Part shown: positions 7,406-15,305 of the stretch, in pieces
Position numbering within the stretch: the first letter of the stretch is position 1
Layout: every line of letters starts with the position of its first letter
Source of the DNA: Phaeobacter sp. 11ANDIMAR09
GTDB lineage: Bacteria; Pseudomonadota; Alphaproteobacteria; Rhodobacterales; Rhodobacteraceae
Direction of reading: 5' to 3'
Length of the DNA: 64,000 nucleotides
Assembly (NCBI RefSeq): GCF_001294455.1
Contig: NZ_LIKT01000006.1
Location: forward strand, 1-64,000
Program-made: the position numbers and the translations under genes
The notes under the pieces: generated by a model
Seen by the model: only the letters and a program-made list of their open reading frames with translations
Told to the model about the DNA's origin: nothing
Databases searched by the model: none

Positions 7406-8496
7406 GATGCGGCCTCCGCCGGGGTTGAAGGATCTGTGGCCAGCCAGCCATCGACATAAAGCCGGGTCTGATCACGGCGGAAATCAAGATGTACGGAGGC
7501 GCCCTTTTCCGGGGCGGACCCGTCGATCACAGCGTTGATCTTGCAGCCATCTGTATTGCATTCCACCACCGTGTGACGGCCGACATCCGAGATTTTGGTC
7601 ACCGTTGCAGGCAGGCCCTTGTCAGCGAGCGCGACAAATTCGGGGCGGATGCCCACTTCGGTCCTGCCCACGGCCTCGCCTCTGATTGGACCCTCCAGTG
7701 CAATGGCATGGGCGCCAAAGCGCGCGACGCCGGCCTGTAAATCGCAGGGAAGAATATTCATACCGGGCGAGCCGATGAAATGGCCGACAAAGGTATGTGC
7801 GGGACGTTCGAACAGCTCGACGGGGGTGCCGATCTGCACCACCTCGCCGTCCTGCATCACCACCACCTGATCGGCGAAGGTCAGCGCTTCGGTCTGGTCA
7901 TGGGTCACATAGATCATCGTCGCCTTGACCCTTTGGTGCAGTTCTTTCAGCTTGCTGCGCAGTTTCCATTTCAGATGTGGATCAATGACGGTCAGAGGTT
8001 CGTCAAACATCACCACATTGACGTCTTCGCGGACCAGGCCACGGCCCATCGAGATCTTCTGTTTGTTGTCTGGGCTGAGGCCAGCGGCCTTTTGATCCAG
8101 CATCTCGGTGACTTCGAGCATCTCGGCAATGGCCATGACCCGCGCGCGCACGGTGGTCTCATCGCGGCCACGATTGCGCAGCGGAAAGGCCAGGTTGTCA
8201 TAGACCGTCATGGTGTCGTAGATCACTGGGAACTGGAACACCTGGGCGATATTGCGCTGATCCGGGGGCAGGGCGGTGACGTCCTGGCCGTCAAACAGGA
8301 TCTGCCCCTCGGACGGCACCAGCAGGCCTGAGATGATGTTCAGCAGGGTGGATTTGCCACAGCCCGAGGGGCCCAGCAGCGCATAGGCGCCGCCATCGCT
8401 CCAATCCAGATCGATCTCCTTCAGGGCATAGTCTGACGGGGATTTGGGCGCGGGCATGTAGCTGTGCCGCAGCTTTGAAAGGGTAATTTTTGCCAT
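7402..8496 (-). CDS. glpT: Glycerol ABC transporter ATPase GlpT, atypical signature motif
   Basis: A 364-residue MalK-type ATPase. It has Walker A LGPSGCGKST (41-50), the Q-loop in VFQFPVIYDTMTVYDN, Walker B VVMFDEP (161-167), and the H-loop histidine at 199 (YVTHDQTEAL). The ABC signature, normally LSGGQ, reads LSPDNKQK (140-147), and the D-loop reads VIDP. A regulatory TOBE-like domain occupies about 240-350. Paired with GlpS, which has LSGGQ but lacks the H-loop histidine, it should form an asymmetric nucleotide-binding dimer. It lies 9 nt downstream of GlpS. Confidence 0.88.
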   Translation of the reverse strand: MAKITLSKLRHSYMPAPKSPSDYALKEIDLDWSDGGAYALLGPSGCGKSTLLNIISGLLVPSEGQILFDGQDVTALPPDQRNIAQVFQFPVIYDTMTVYDNLAFPLRNRGRDETTVRARVMAIAEMLEVTEMLDQKAAGLSPDNKQKISMGRGLVREDVNVVMFDEPLTVIDPHLKWKLRSKLKELHQRVKATMIYVTHDQTEALTFADQVVVMQDGEVVQIGTPVELFERPAHTFVGHFIGSPGMNILPCDLQAGVARFGAHAIALEGPIRGEAVGRTEVGIRPEFVALADKGLPATVTKISDVGRHTVVECNTDGCKINAVIDGSAPEKGASVHLDFRRDQTRLYVDGWLATDPSTPAEAAS

Positions 8497-8505
8497 TGTT
8501 GGGCC

Positions 8506-9597
8506 TCAGGCTGCGCGGGAGCCGTCGGGTGCAAAGAAGTAGCACGCCGAAGGATCCATGTAGAAGTCATGCATTTCGCCAATCTCGTAAGGGTGCACCC
8601 CAGCCGAGAGCGAGACCCAATTGGCGTGCAGTTCGCTGCCACTGGTCTTGCCCAGGCCCAGGTCGAAATGGGCGGAGCTTTCAGAGCCGGAAAGCTCGGT
8701 TACCTGTACCTGGCCGGCCAAGCGAACAGAGGCCTTAGGGCTGGCGGTGGGCAGGACGTGATAGGGGCGGATGGCAATGGAATAGGGGCCGTCACTTAGG
8801 CCAGCGGCATCACCGCTCAGCTGCCAGCTGACCCGGCTGCCCAAGCGGGCCGTCGTGCCCTCCTTGATCACCGTGGCGGTGTTGATTGGCGGATCGGAAA
8901 AGACCCGCGCCGCATCCAGATTTTCGGGATTTCGGTAGATTTCAGCAGTCGGACCAAACTGGGTCACATGCCCGTCGCGCATCAATGCGGTCTTACCACC
9001 CAGCAGCAGCGCCTCTTCGGGTTCCGAGGTGGCATAGACCACCACCGCGCCACGACCAGCAAAAAGCTCGGGCAGCTGATCGCGCAGCTCTTCGCGCAAT
9101 TTGTAGTCGAGGTTTGCAAGCGGTTCGTCCAGAAAAACCGCGCGGCTTTCCTTGGCAATTGCCCGCGCCAGGGCACAGCGCTGTTGCTGGCCGCCAGACA
9201 GTTCATGCGGACGGCGCTGCAGCATCGGTTCCAACTGCAGGATCTTGGCCGCCTCGGCGACGCGATCCTCGATCTCGGACTTCGCCATTCCAGCCACTTT
9301 GAGCGGCGAGGCGATATTATCATAGACCGTCATATGCGGGTAGTTGATGAAAAACTGATGCACCAGACTGATGTTGCGTTTCTGGGTGCTGAGCTGCGAG
9401 ACATCCTCGCCCTCCATCAACACCTGCCCGCTGGCCATCGGGTCCAGCCCGGCCATCAATTTGATGAGTGAGGTCTTACCCGACCCGGTGGCGCCCAGAA
9501 GGACGTTGAAGTGACCGGGTTCAAGCAGCAGGGAAGTGTCCTTGATATGCTCGATTGCGCCGACGCGCTTGGTCACGTTTCTTAATTCAAGTGCCAT
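8506..9597 (-). CDS. glpS: Glycerol ABC transporter ATPase GlpS, H-loop histidine replaced
   Basis: A 363-residue MalK-type ATPase. Walker A is LGATGSGKTS (34-43), the signature LSGGQQQR is canonical (133-140), and Walker B is AVFLDEP (153-159). At the H-loop, where YVTHD is expected, the protein reads YATSEPEEA, so the switch histidine is serine (residue 191). A TOBE-like carboxyl domain follows. This is the first ATPase after the binding-protein gene, from which it is separated by 163 nt holding a strong hairpin. It energises glycerol uptake together with GlpT. Confidence 0.88.
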   Translation of the reverse strand: MALELRNVTKRVGAIEHIKDTSLLLEPGHFNVLLGATGSGKTSLIKLMAGLDPMASGQVLMEGEDVSQLSTQKRNISLVHQFFINYPHMTVYDNIASPLKVAGMAKSEIEDRVAEAAKILQLEPMLQRRPHELSGGQQQRCALARAIAKESRAVFLDEPLANLDYKLREELRDQLPELFAGRGAVVVYATSEPEEALLLGGKTALMRDGHVTQFGPTAEIYRNPENLDAARVFSDPPINTATVIKEGTTARLGSRVSWQLSGDAAGLSDGPYSIAIRPYHVLPTASPKASVRLAGQVQVTELSGSESSAHFDLGLGKTSGSELHANWVSLSAGVHPYEIGEMHDFYMDPSACYFFAPDGSRAA

Positions 9598-9676
9598 CGT
9601 TGTTTAACTTTCCGGCAAACCGGCCATGCAGCGGGAACTGACGGGGCCGTATCTGTATGTCGCAGGGGAGAAAGCG

Positions 9677-9694
9677 CCCCGCAGTCCTGCGGGG
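9677..9694 (-). promoter_or_regulatory. Intra-operon hairpin between glpV and glpS
   Basis: CCCCGCAG and CTGCGGGG form a perfect 8-bp stem with a 2-nt loop in the 163-nt space after the binding-protein gene. On the minus strand it is followed by CGCTTTCT, not a run of T. It may be a partial terminator or a 3' stabiliser that keeps binding-protein mRNA above the level of the membrane components, as is common in ABC import operons. The function is inferred. Confidence 0.45.
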
Positions 9695-9760
9695 TGCAGG
9701 GCTGCGGGGCAAAGTGCCGGGCCAGAGCCGAAGGCGATCAGGCCCGACGGGGAGGAGCGG

Positions 9761-11494
9761 TTACTGCGAGGCCCAGCGGGCGACCAGCTCGTCATAGTTG
9801 ACGGTCTGACCTGCGGGCTTTTCGTTCTCCAGCGGAGGCTTGGCGCCACCGTTGGCATACCACCATTCAGCGTCTTTTTCCTCGTTCAGACGTGGGCCAC
9901 AGCCGCCGTAGATTTCCGCCTGTTCATCAGCACGCTGCATCCGAGCCATGGTGATGTCCATTTCCTCGGCCAGACGGTTCATGGCTTCCTGCGGAGTAAA
10001 GGCGCCGGAGTTCACGTCACCAATCTGCTGCCACCAGATCTGTGCCAGTTTTGGATAGTCTGGCACGTTCACGCCGGTTGGCGACCAAGCCACCCGATCT
10101 GGCGAGCGGTAGAATTCCACCAGACCGCCCAGGTTTGCAGCACGCTCCGAGAAGCTCTCGTGGTTGACCGAGCTGTCGCGGATGAAGGTCAGACCCACGT
10201 GGGACTTTTTCACGTCGACAGTTTTGGACACGACGAACTGAGCATAGAGCCAAGCCGCCTGCGACCGTTCCAGAGGCGTGGACTTGAGGAAGGTCCAGGA
10301 GCCAACGTCCTGATAACCAACCTTCTGGCCTTCTTCCCAATAGGGACCATGGGGGCTGGGCGCCATCCGCCACAGCGGTGCACCGGCTTCGTCCACGGTG
10401 TTGTTGCCTTCGGACTGCGGCTTTACCATGTCGGCGGTAAAGGCGGTGTACCAGAAGATCTGCTGGGCAACATTGCCCTGGGCCAAAGCGGGCAGCGACT
10501 GGTAGAAGTCATAGGACGCCGCACCGGGAGGTGCGTATTTGCGCAGCCATTCGTCCCATTTGCGGATCGCATAGACCGCCGCCGGACCGTTTGCAGCACC
10601 ACCACGGGTGACACTTGCGCCCGCAGGGTTACAGGAGCCGGCTTCCATACGGATGCCCCATTCATCAATTGGCACGCCGTTAGGCTCACCCACGGAACCC
10701 GCACCGGCCATCGACAGCCAGGCATCGGTCATCCGCCAGCCCAGATCCGGCGCACGTTTGCCGTAATCCATGTGGCCATAGATGGCGGTGCCGTCGATTT
10801 CCTTTACGTCTTCGCTAAAGAATTCGGCGATGTCCTCATAGGCGGACCAGTTGACCGGAACACCCAGGTCATAGCCGTATTTTGCCTTAAAGGCCTCTTG
10901 CAGATCAGCGCGATCAAACCAGTCTTTGCGGAACCAATAGAGGTTGGCAAACTGCTGGTCGGGCAGCTGATACAGATCGCCATCGGGACCGGTGGTGAAC
11001 TGGGTGCCCATGAAGTCATCCAGGTCGAGACCGGGGTTGGTCTGGTCCTTGAAATCCCCTGCCATCATATCCGTGAGGTTATGGGCCAGCTGCAGCCGCG
11101 AATGGGTGCCGATCAGATCCGAGTCATTGACATAGGCATCGTAAAGATTGCGCTGTGTCTGCATCTGGGTCTGAACCGCCTGAACCACTTCGCCTTCGCC
11201 TAGGATTTGGTGATTAACCTTGATCCCGGTGATTTCCTCAAAGGCTTTGGTCAGAACTTCCGACTCGTAAGAATGCGTCGGGATCCCTTCGGAGAGCACG
11301 TTGATCTCCATACCTTTGAAGGGTTCCGCGGCGGTGATAAACCACTGCATCTCGCTCATCTGTTCATCTTTGGTCAGGACCGAGGGCTGGAATTCCTCAT
11401 CGATCCACTTAAGTGCGGCTGCTTCATCGGCATAGACCGCCTGTCCCGCAGCCACGGCGCATACCGCTGCTGCGGACAAAAGATACCTGCGCAT
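9761..11494 (-). CDS. glpV: Glycerol ABC transporter substrate-binding protein GlpV
   Basis: A 577-residue periplasmic binding protein. The signal peptide MRRYLLSAAAVCAVAAGQAVYA is followed by the mature chain (DEAAALKWIDEEFQPS). The length is well above that of most sugar-binding proteins and fits the glycerol/DUF2160-associated class. Features include LYQLPDQQFANLYWFRKDWF and the carboxyl NEEKDAEWWYANGGAKPPL. The start at 11494 is chosen because GGGAGG lies 6 nt upstream and the signal peptide begins there; an upstream in-frame ATG at 11563 would add 23 charged residues with no export signal. It is the first gene of the operon, whereas I recall the rhizobial counterpart being last. A 20-nt inverted repeat lies 87 nt upstream. 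Confidence 0.88.
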   Translation of the reverse strand: MRRYLLSAAAVCAVAAGQAVYADEAAALKWIDEEFQPSVLTKDEQMSEMQWFITAAEPFKGMEINVLSEGIPTHSYESEVLTKAFEEITGIKVNHQILGEGEVVQAVQTQMQTQRNLYDAYVNDSDLIGTHSRLQLAHNLTDMMAGDFKDQTNPGLDLDDFMGTQFTTGPDGDLYQLPDQQFANLYWFRKDWFDRADLQEAFKAKYGYDLGVPVNWSAYEDIAEFFSEDVKEIDGTAIYGHMDYGKRAPDLGWRMTDAWLSMAGAGSVGEPNGVPIDEWGIRMEAGSCNPAGASVTRGGAANGPAAVYAIRKWDEWLRKYAPPGAASYDFYQSLPALAQGNVAQQIFWYTAFTADMVKPQSEGNNTVDEAGAPLWRMAPSPHGPYWEEGQKVGYQDVGSWTFLKSTPLERSQAAWLYAQFVVSKTVDVKKSHVGLTFIRDSSVNHESFSERAANLGGLVEFYRSPDRVAWSPTGVNVPDYPKLAQIWWQQIGDVNSGAFTPQEAMNRLAEEMDITMARMQRADEQAEIYGGCGPRLNEEKDAEWWYANGGAKPPLENEKPAGQTVNYDELVARWASQ

Positions 11495-11500
11495 CTTTTT

Positions 11501-11506
11501 CCTCCC
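11501..11506 (-). promoter_or_regulatory. Ribosome binding site fixing the glpV start
   Basis: GGGAGG on the minus strand, 6 nt before the ATG at 11494. It supports the start at the signal peptide rather than the longer reading at 11563. Confidence 0.75.
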
Positions 11507-11580
11507 TAAAAGTCTGTAAGGCCAGCTACGCTCTCTCGCATCTGACTGGCATTTAGCTTTCATATCAGCGTCACAGTTGT

Positions 11581-11600
11581 CAAACTAAAAATTTAGTTTG
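11581..11600. promoter_or_regulatory. Perfect inverted repeat upstream of the glycerol operon
   Basis: CAAACTAAA and TTTAGTTTG are perfect 9-bp arms separated by AA. The site lies 87 nt before glpV in the AT-rich 298-nt divergent gap between the transporter operon and the methyltransferase gene (11793). It is the obvious candidate operator for a regulator of glycerol uptake. No regulator gene is adjacent, so the protein that binds is unknown. No gene was seen in 11495-11792. Confidence 0.55.
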
Positions 11601-11792
11601 AATGTAAGTTAATGAAAACGCTTTATATTTAGTGACTACTTTTAGGGCTTTAGCGGTCGGGGTAACGACTCTTTTTCGTCCTGTTCGGCCGCTTTTGCAA
11701 TGCTGCAATGCGGTAATTCGGACGCTACTCTTGTGGTGGGCTTGGGCAAGATTGTCATCGCGGCGCGGCGCAAAGCGGGGTAAGAGATCCCC

Positions 11793-12923
11793 ATGAGCGA
11801 TACAGATACATTCGAGATTTTCCTGACCGCAGCCCCTGGGCTGGAAGCGGCGTTGCTGGCCGAGACCCGCGAAGCGGGGTTTGCCGCAGCCAAATCGGTG
11901 CCCGGTGGCGTCACCGTCCAGGGGACTTGGTCTGAGGTCTGGCGGGCCAATCTTTGCCTGCGGGGCGCGGCGCGTGTCCTGGCCCGGATCGGCGAATTTC
12001 GCGCCTTTCACCTGGCGCAGCTGGACAAACGGTCGCGCAAATTCCCCTGGGGCGAGGTGCTGCGCCGCGAGGTGCCGGTAAAGGTCGAAGTCAGTACCAA
12101 CAAAAAGTCCAAGATCTACCATGCCGGGGCGGCCGCTCAACGGGTGGAAAAGGCCCTGGTCGAGAGCTTTGGCGCCACCCTGTCCAAAGAGGCTCCAGTG
12201 ACGTTGAAGCTGCGCATTGATGACAATATGTGCCAGTTCAGCGTCGATACCTCGGGCGAAGGGCTGCACAAACGAGGCCATAAACCTGCCGTTGGCAAGG
12301 CGCCGATGCGGGAAAACCTGGCGGCGCTGTTTCTGCGCGACTGTGGCTTTGACGGGCAAGAGGCCGTGGTGGATCCCATGTGTGGCTCCGGCACCTTTGT
12401 GCTTGAAGCGGCCGAGATCGCCCTGGGCCTTGTGCCGGGGCGCAGCCGCAGCTTTGCCTTTGAACAGATGGCGAGTTTCGACCCCACAGCCTATGCCGCC
12501 CTGAAGGCCGAACTCAGCCCGCAAGCTGTCGATATGGCGGGGCTCGCGTTCTTTGGCTCGGATCGCAATGCAGGCGCGGTGGAGATGGCCACAGCCAATG
12601 CCGAACGTGCCGGGGTGGCAGGATGCACCCAGTTCAGCCAACAGGCGGTCAGCGATCTGCTGCCCCCCGAGGGGGTGGAACCAGGGCTGGTCATCGTCAA
12701 TCCGCCCTATGGGGCCCGTATCGGCAACAAGAAACTGCTCTTTGCTCTCTATGGCGCGCTGGGCAAGACCCTGATGGAGCGTTTCTCAGGCTGGCGTGTT
12801 GGCATTGTCACCAGCGAGACCTCTTTGGCCAAGGCAACAGGGCTGCCCTTTTTGCCCCTGGGCGCACCGGTGGCGCATGGCGGGTTGAAAATCCGCCTGT
12901 TCAAAACCAAACCGTTGCCGTGA
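11793..12923 (+). CDS. THUMP-domain class I RNA methyltransferase, RlmL/YcbY N-domain type
   Basis: A 376-residue protein. The N-terminal THUMP/ferredoxin-like RNA-binding part covers about residues 5-165. A Rossmann methyltransferase follows, with the SAM-binding motif DPMCGSGTFVLEAA (194-207), SDRNAGAVEMA (256-266) and the catalytic motif NPPY at 303-306 (IVNPPYGARIG). This is the COG0116 layout: N2-methylation of a guanine in 23S rRNA (E. coli G2445) is the known activity of the family. E. coli RlmL is fused to a second methyltransferase (RlmK) that is absent here, which is normal for alphaproteobacteria. The gene is followed 51 nt later by a thioesterase. Confidence 0.9.
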   Translation: MSDTDTFEIFLTAAPGLEAALLAETREAGFAAAKSVPGGVTVQGTWSEVWRANLCLRGAARVLARIGEFRAFHLAQLDKRSRKFPWGEVLRREVPVKVEVSTNKKSKIYHAGAAAQRVEKALVESFGATLSKEAPVTLKLRIDDNMCQFSVDTSGEGLHKRGHKPAVGKAPMRENLAALFLRDCGFDGQEAVVDPMCGSGTFVLEAAEIALGLVPGRSRSFAFEQMASFDPTAYAALKAELSPQAVDMAGLAFFGSDRNAGAVEMATANAERAGVAGCTQFSQQAVSDLLPPEGVEPGLVIVNPPYGARIGNKKLLFALYGALGKTLMERFSGWRVGIVTSETSLAKATGLPFLPLGAPVAHGGLKIRLFKTKPLP

Positions 12924-12974
12924 CGCAAGGATCTGCTTTACCCGTCTTGCGCTGCAGGGCAGGGGCTGGACAGA

Positions 12975-13514
12975 ATGAGGTCCTACAGCGATGAGGCAGC
13001 CCGGATGACACCAGAGCCAATCGGAGGCCATGATGGCCCCTATGCCGCGCCCATTCTGGTGGCGGAGCAATCGGTCTTACCTGAGTGGATCGACTACAAC
13101 GGCCATATGAATGTGGGCTACTACGGGCTGGCCTTTGATCGGGCGATCGATCAGCTGTTTGATCACCAGCTGGGCAATGGCGAGGCCTTAGTGCGTGCTG
13201 CGGGGCAGGGGCTGTTTGTTCTGCAGTCCAGCATCCAATTCCTGCGGGAGCTCAAGCAGGGGCAGGCGTTCACCGTGCGCTTCCAGCTGATTGATCACGA
13301 TCACAAGCGGATTCATTTCTGGGCCGAGATCCAGGTCGCTGGCCAGACCTGCGCCACGCAGGAAGTGTTGGCGATGAATGTTGATCATATCAGCAAGCGT
13401 TCTACGCCCTTCCCGAATTGGCTGCAGGCACGGCTGGCGCAGATGCAGGGAGACCATGCCGGGCTGGGGCGCCCCGATCAGCTGGGGGCCAGGATCGGTA
13501 TCCGGCGGGTGTGA
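12975..13514 (+). CDS. Hotdog-fold acyl-CoA thioesterase
   Basis: A 179-residue protein of the 4-hydroxybenzoyl-CoA thioesterase family. The family hallmark is EWIDYNGHMNVGYYGLAFD (about residues 36-54), in which the Asp and the DYNGHMN stretch contain the catalytic and structural residues. Proteins with this exact DYNGHMN form include betainyl-CoA thioesterases of carnitine breakdown, but no carnitine genes are near, so the substrate is open. A second ATG at 13005 is an alternative start. A strong hairpin at 13576-13597 could end its transcript. Confidence 0.85.
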   Translation: MRSYSDEAARMTPEPIGGHDGPYAAPILVAEQSVLPEWIDYNGHMNVGYYGLAFDRAIDQLFDHQLGNGEALVRAAGQGLFVLQSSIQFLRELKQGQAFTVRFQLIDHDHKRIHFWAEIQVAGQTCATQEVLAMNVDHISKRSTPFPNWLQARLAQMQGDHAGLGRPDQLGARIGIRRV

Positions 13515-13569
13515 GGGGCGTCGGGTGCTCTCTCTACCGCGCAGCCATCTCAGTGACATGAGGCGAAAC

Positions 13570-13600
13570 AAAAAAGGGGGCGCTGTGCAGCGCCCCCTTT
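13570..13600 (-). terminator. Strong intrinsic terminator of the repeat-protein gene
   Basis: GGGGGCGCT (13576-13584) and AGCGCCCCC (13589-13597) form a perfect 9-bp stem with loop GTGC. Reading leftward, the stem is followed by six T residues (complement of 13570-13575). It lies 26 nt past the stop of the minus-strand gene, and also 56 nt past the convergent thioesterase, so it may serve both. Confidence 0.85.
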
Positions 13601-13625
13601 GGGGAGGTCCGTCAGGGGACAAGGC

Positions 13626-14945
13626 TTAAACGAAACAGTCGTTCTCCATTTCCTCGTCGTCCTTGCAATCCTCGGTGGGGTCTTCGACCGGTTGGTTCAT
13701 CAGCGCCATGAATTCTGCCGCCTCAGCTTCGCCAGCCTCTGTTGCGCTGTCAGAGCCCTCTGATGGTGCAGTATTGGCCGCATACCAGGCTTCCATGCCG
13801 GCATCGGACACCCCGCCATTGGCATAGCTGTCGCTGTCAGAGGCCGCCGCTGCCGGATCATAGCCGCCCGTCAGTACCTCCTGGGTGCCATCCGGGTTAG
13901 AAATCACCAGGGACATCGAGCTGAGGTCGATATCATCCAGGGTCAGGCCAGAGTCGGACCAGAGGGTGAAATTGGCGTTGTTTACGGTGCCATCGGTGCT
14001 GTCCGGCGCCTGGCCAAACTGTACCATGCCGTCGTAGTTCTCGGGCACTGTGGCGCCATCGTCCAACGTGTTGACCGCGTTGGCCTCGGCTGCGTGGCCG
14101 GTCACCGGCAGGGCGTTTTCATCCGGGAAGAAGTTCAGACCATCCACGGTGGCATCATCGGACATGTTGAAGAACATACCGTCGACGTCAGCCACTTCGC
14201 CGTCATAGGAGGTTGGCTCCAGCTTGATAAAGAGCTGACCCTGCGGGGTCTGGGTGACTTCTACCGTGACGCTGGGATCGCCATTGCCGCCGATCTCAAA
14301 GCTGACGGAGGTTTTTCCATCGCCGCCGCCAGTATCGCCACCACCGCCAGTGTCACCCGTCCCACCTGTGCCAGAACCGCCCGTACCAGAACCGCCTGCG
14401 CCGGAGCCGCCTGTGCCCGAGCCACCTGTGCCGGAGCCGCCTGTGCCCGAGCCGCCCGTACCAGAGCCACCTGTGCCAGAGCCACCTGTGCCAGAACCAC
14501 CTGTACCAGAGCCGTTCTCATCCTCGTCGCGGTCCTGCCACCACTTCTTTTTGCCCCAACGGCCATGTCCGCGTCCGCCGCCAGTGCCACAGCCATCCTT
14601 GCCTGATCCGCCAGTCCCGGACCCGCCAGTCCCGGATCCACCAGTGCCCGAGCCGTTCTCGTTGTCGTCGTCGCGGTTATTCCACCATTTCTTTTTGCCC
14701 CAGCGGCCATGCCCACCGCCAGTCCCACCGGTGCCACCTGTGCCCGAGCCATGCTCGTCCTCATCGCGCTGCCAGTGTTTGCGACCGCCGCGGCCGCCAT
14801 AGTGGTTGGAGAGCTTGTCGCTGTACCAGCGGTCAAAGCCACCATCGCGCACGCCACCGTCATGGTAGCTCCGGCTTTGGCAAGCCCCCTTGCCGCCCCA
14901 GCCAGATCGCCCGCCACCCCAGTTCGAAAAATGTCCTCGACCCAT
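13626..14945 (-). CDS. Gly/Ser/Thr-repeat protein with acidic carboxyl half, function unknown
   Basis: A 439-residue protein I do not recognise. Residues 1-60 are Gly/Arg/aromatic-rich. Residues about 58-210 are low complexity: three copies of a module made of a basic-aromatic patch (HGRWGKKKWW in two copies), an acidic patch (RDEDE-like) and a run of SGTGG pentapeptides. The last run spans about 146-195 and has roughly ten units. Residues about 211-365 look like a folded beta-rich domain (KTSVSFEIGG, VADVDGMFFNMSDD, GLTLDDIDLSSMSLVIS). The tail is acidic, ends in CFV and has a second Cys nearby. There is no signal peptide. It may be a surface or matrix protein exported by a type I system, but that is a guess. 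A strong terminator follows. Confidence 0.7.
   Translation of the reverse strand: MGRGHFSNWGGGRSGWGGKGACQSRSYHDGGVRDGGFDRWYSDKLSNHYGGRGGRKHWQRDEDEHGSGTGGTGGTGGGHGRWGKKKWWNNRDDDNENGSGTGGSGTGGSGTGGSGKDGCGTGGGRGHGRWGKKKWWQDRDEDENGSGTGGSGTGGSGTGGSGTGGSGTGGSGTGGSGTGGSGAGGSGTGGSGTGGTGDTGGGGDTGGGDGKTSVSFEIGGNGDPSVTVEVTQTPQGQLFIKLEPTSYDGEVADVDGMFFNMSDDATVDGLNFFPDENALPVTGHAAEANAVNTLDDGATVPENYDGMVQFGQAPDSTDGTVNNANFTLWSDSGLTLDDIDLSSMSLVISNPDGTQEVLTGGYDPAAAASDSDSYANGGVSDAGMEAWYAANTAPSEGSDSATEAGEAEAAEFMALMNQPVEDPTEDCKDDEEMENDCFV
14316..14750. repeat. In-gene tandem repeats encoding SGTGG runs and a larger module
   Basis: About 435 nt of tandemly repeated 15-nt units, read on the minus strand as Ser-Gly-Thr-Gly-Gly. 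They are interrupted twice by nearly identical blocks encoding GHGRWGKKKWW and an acidic patch. Synonymous changes separate many units (GGC/GGT, TCC/TCT), so the array is not a recent copy expansion throughout. Such arrays can change length by slippage. Confidence 0.85.
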
Positions 14946-15305
14946 ACCTCAGCACCTCTTGAAAATGTCCTTCGCAGCTGCCGGGAATTTCCCTCAGCAC
15001 GCGCATCCCGCAAAATTAATAAGGTGCTGGGTTTGAGCCAAATTTTTGCCGCAATTAGGTCAAATTTTCCGAATCTCGCCGTCCAGCCGGAAACAAAGTG
15101 TGAAGCGGCTGCGTGACTGTTCGCACCGCTGCGACAGCGGGTTGATTCGTTCGGCCTGGGTGACATCGGAGCCGCGTCCCGGGGCATAGACCGCCAATGA
15201 CTGTCCCATGAAGGCGACCTCATCTCTCCTGAAAAATGCCATCTTCTGCGCCTAAGGGGTTACCACAGATGCTCGAAACACAGGCTGTTTCGCAGAGAAG
15301 AGAGG
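14946..15305. other. Intergenic region upstream of the repeat-protein and kinase genes
   Basis: 360 nt between divergent genes. The AT-rich stretch around 15000-15065 is the likely promoter region of the repeat-protein gene. A 60-codon minus-strand reading frame (15060-15242, MAFFRRDEVAFMGQSLAVY at its start) has no recognisable family and I do not call it a gene. No clear promoter motif or structured RNA was seen. Confidence 0.5.

Noticed and set aside
9626-11203. 525-codon plus-strand frame opposite glpV
   Set aside because: Long open antisense frames are common in GC-rich genes. It has no recognisable domain, and glpV has a signal peptide, ribosome site and operon context.
11610-11630. 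LacI-type operator near AAAACGCTTTATA
   Set aside because: Only a few symmetrical positions match; the perfect inverted repeat 11 nt away is the better candidate.
11580-12641. 353-codon minus-strand frame opposite the RNA methyltransferase
   Set aside because: The plus strand has NPPY and DPMCGSG motifs; the antisense translation shows no motif.
14254-14802. Long plus-strand reading frame encoding Pro-Val-Pro-Glu-Pro repeats
   Set aside because: It is the reverse complement of the SGTGG repeat region. The minus-strand gene has non-repetitive folded parts on one side of the array and a clear terminator; the plus-strand frame is limited to the repeats and has no ribosome site.
15060-15242. 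60-codon minus-strand frame upstream of the repeat protein
   Set aside because: No recognisable family; probably the promoter/leader region. Kept only as a remark in the intergenic entry.
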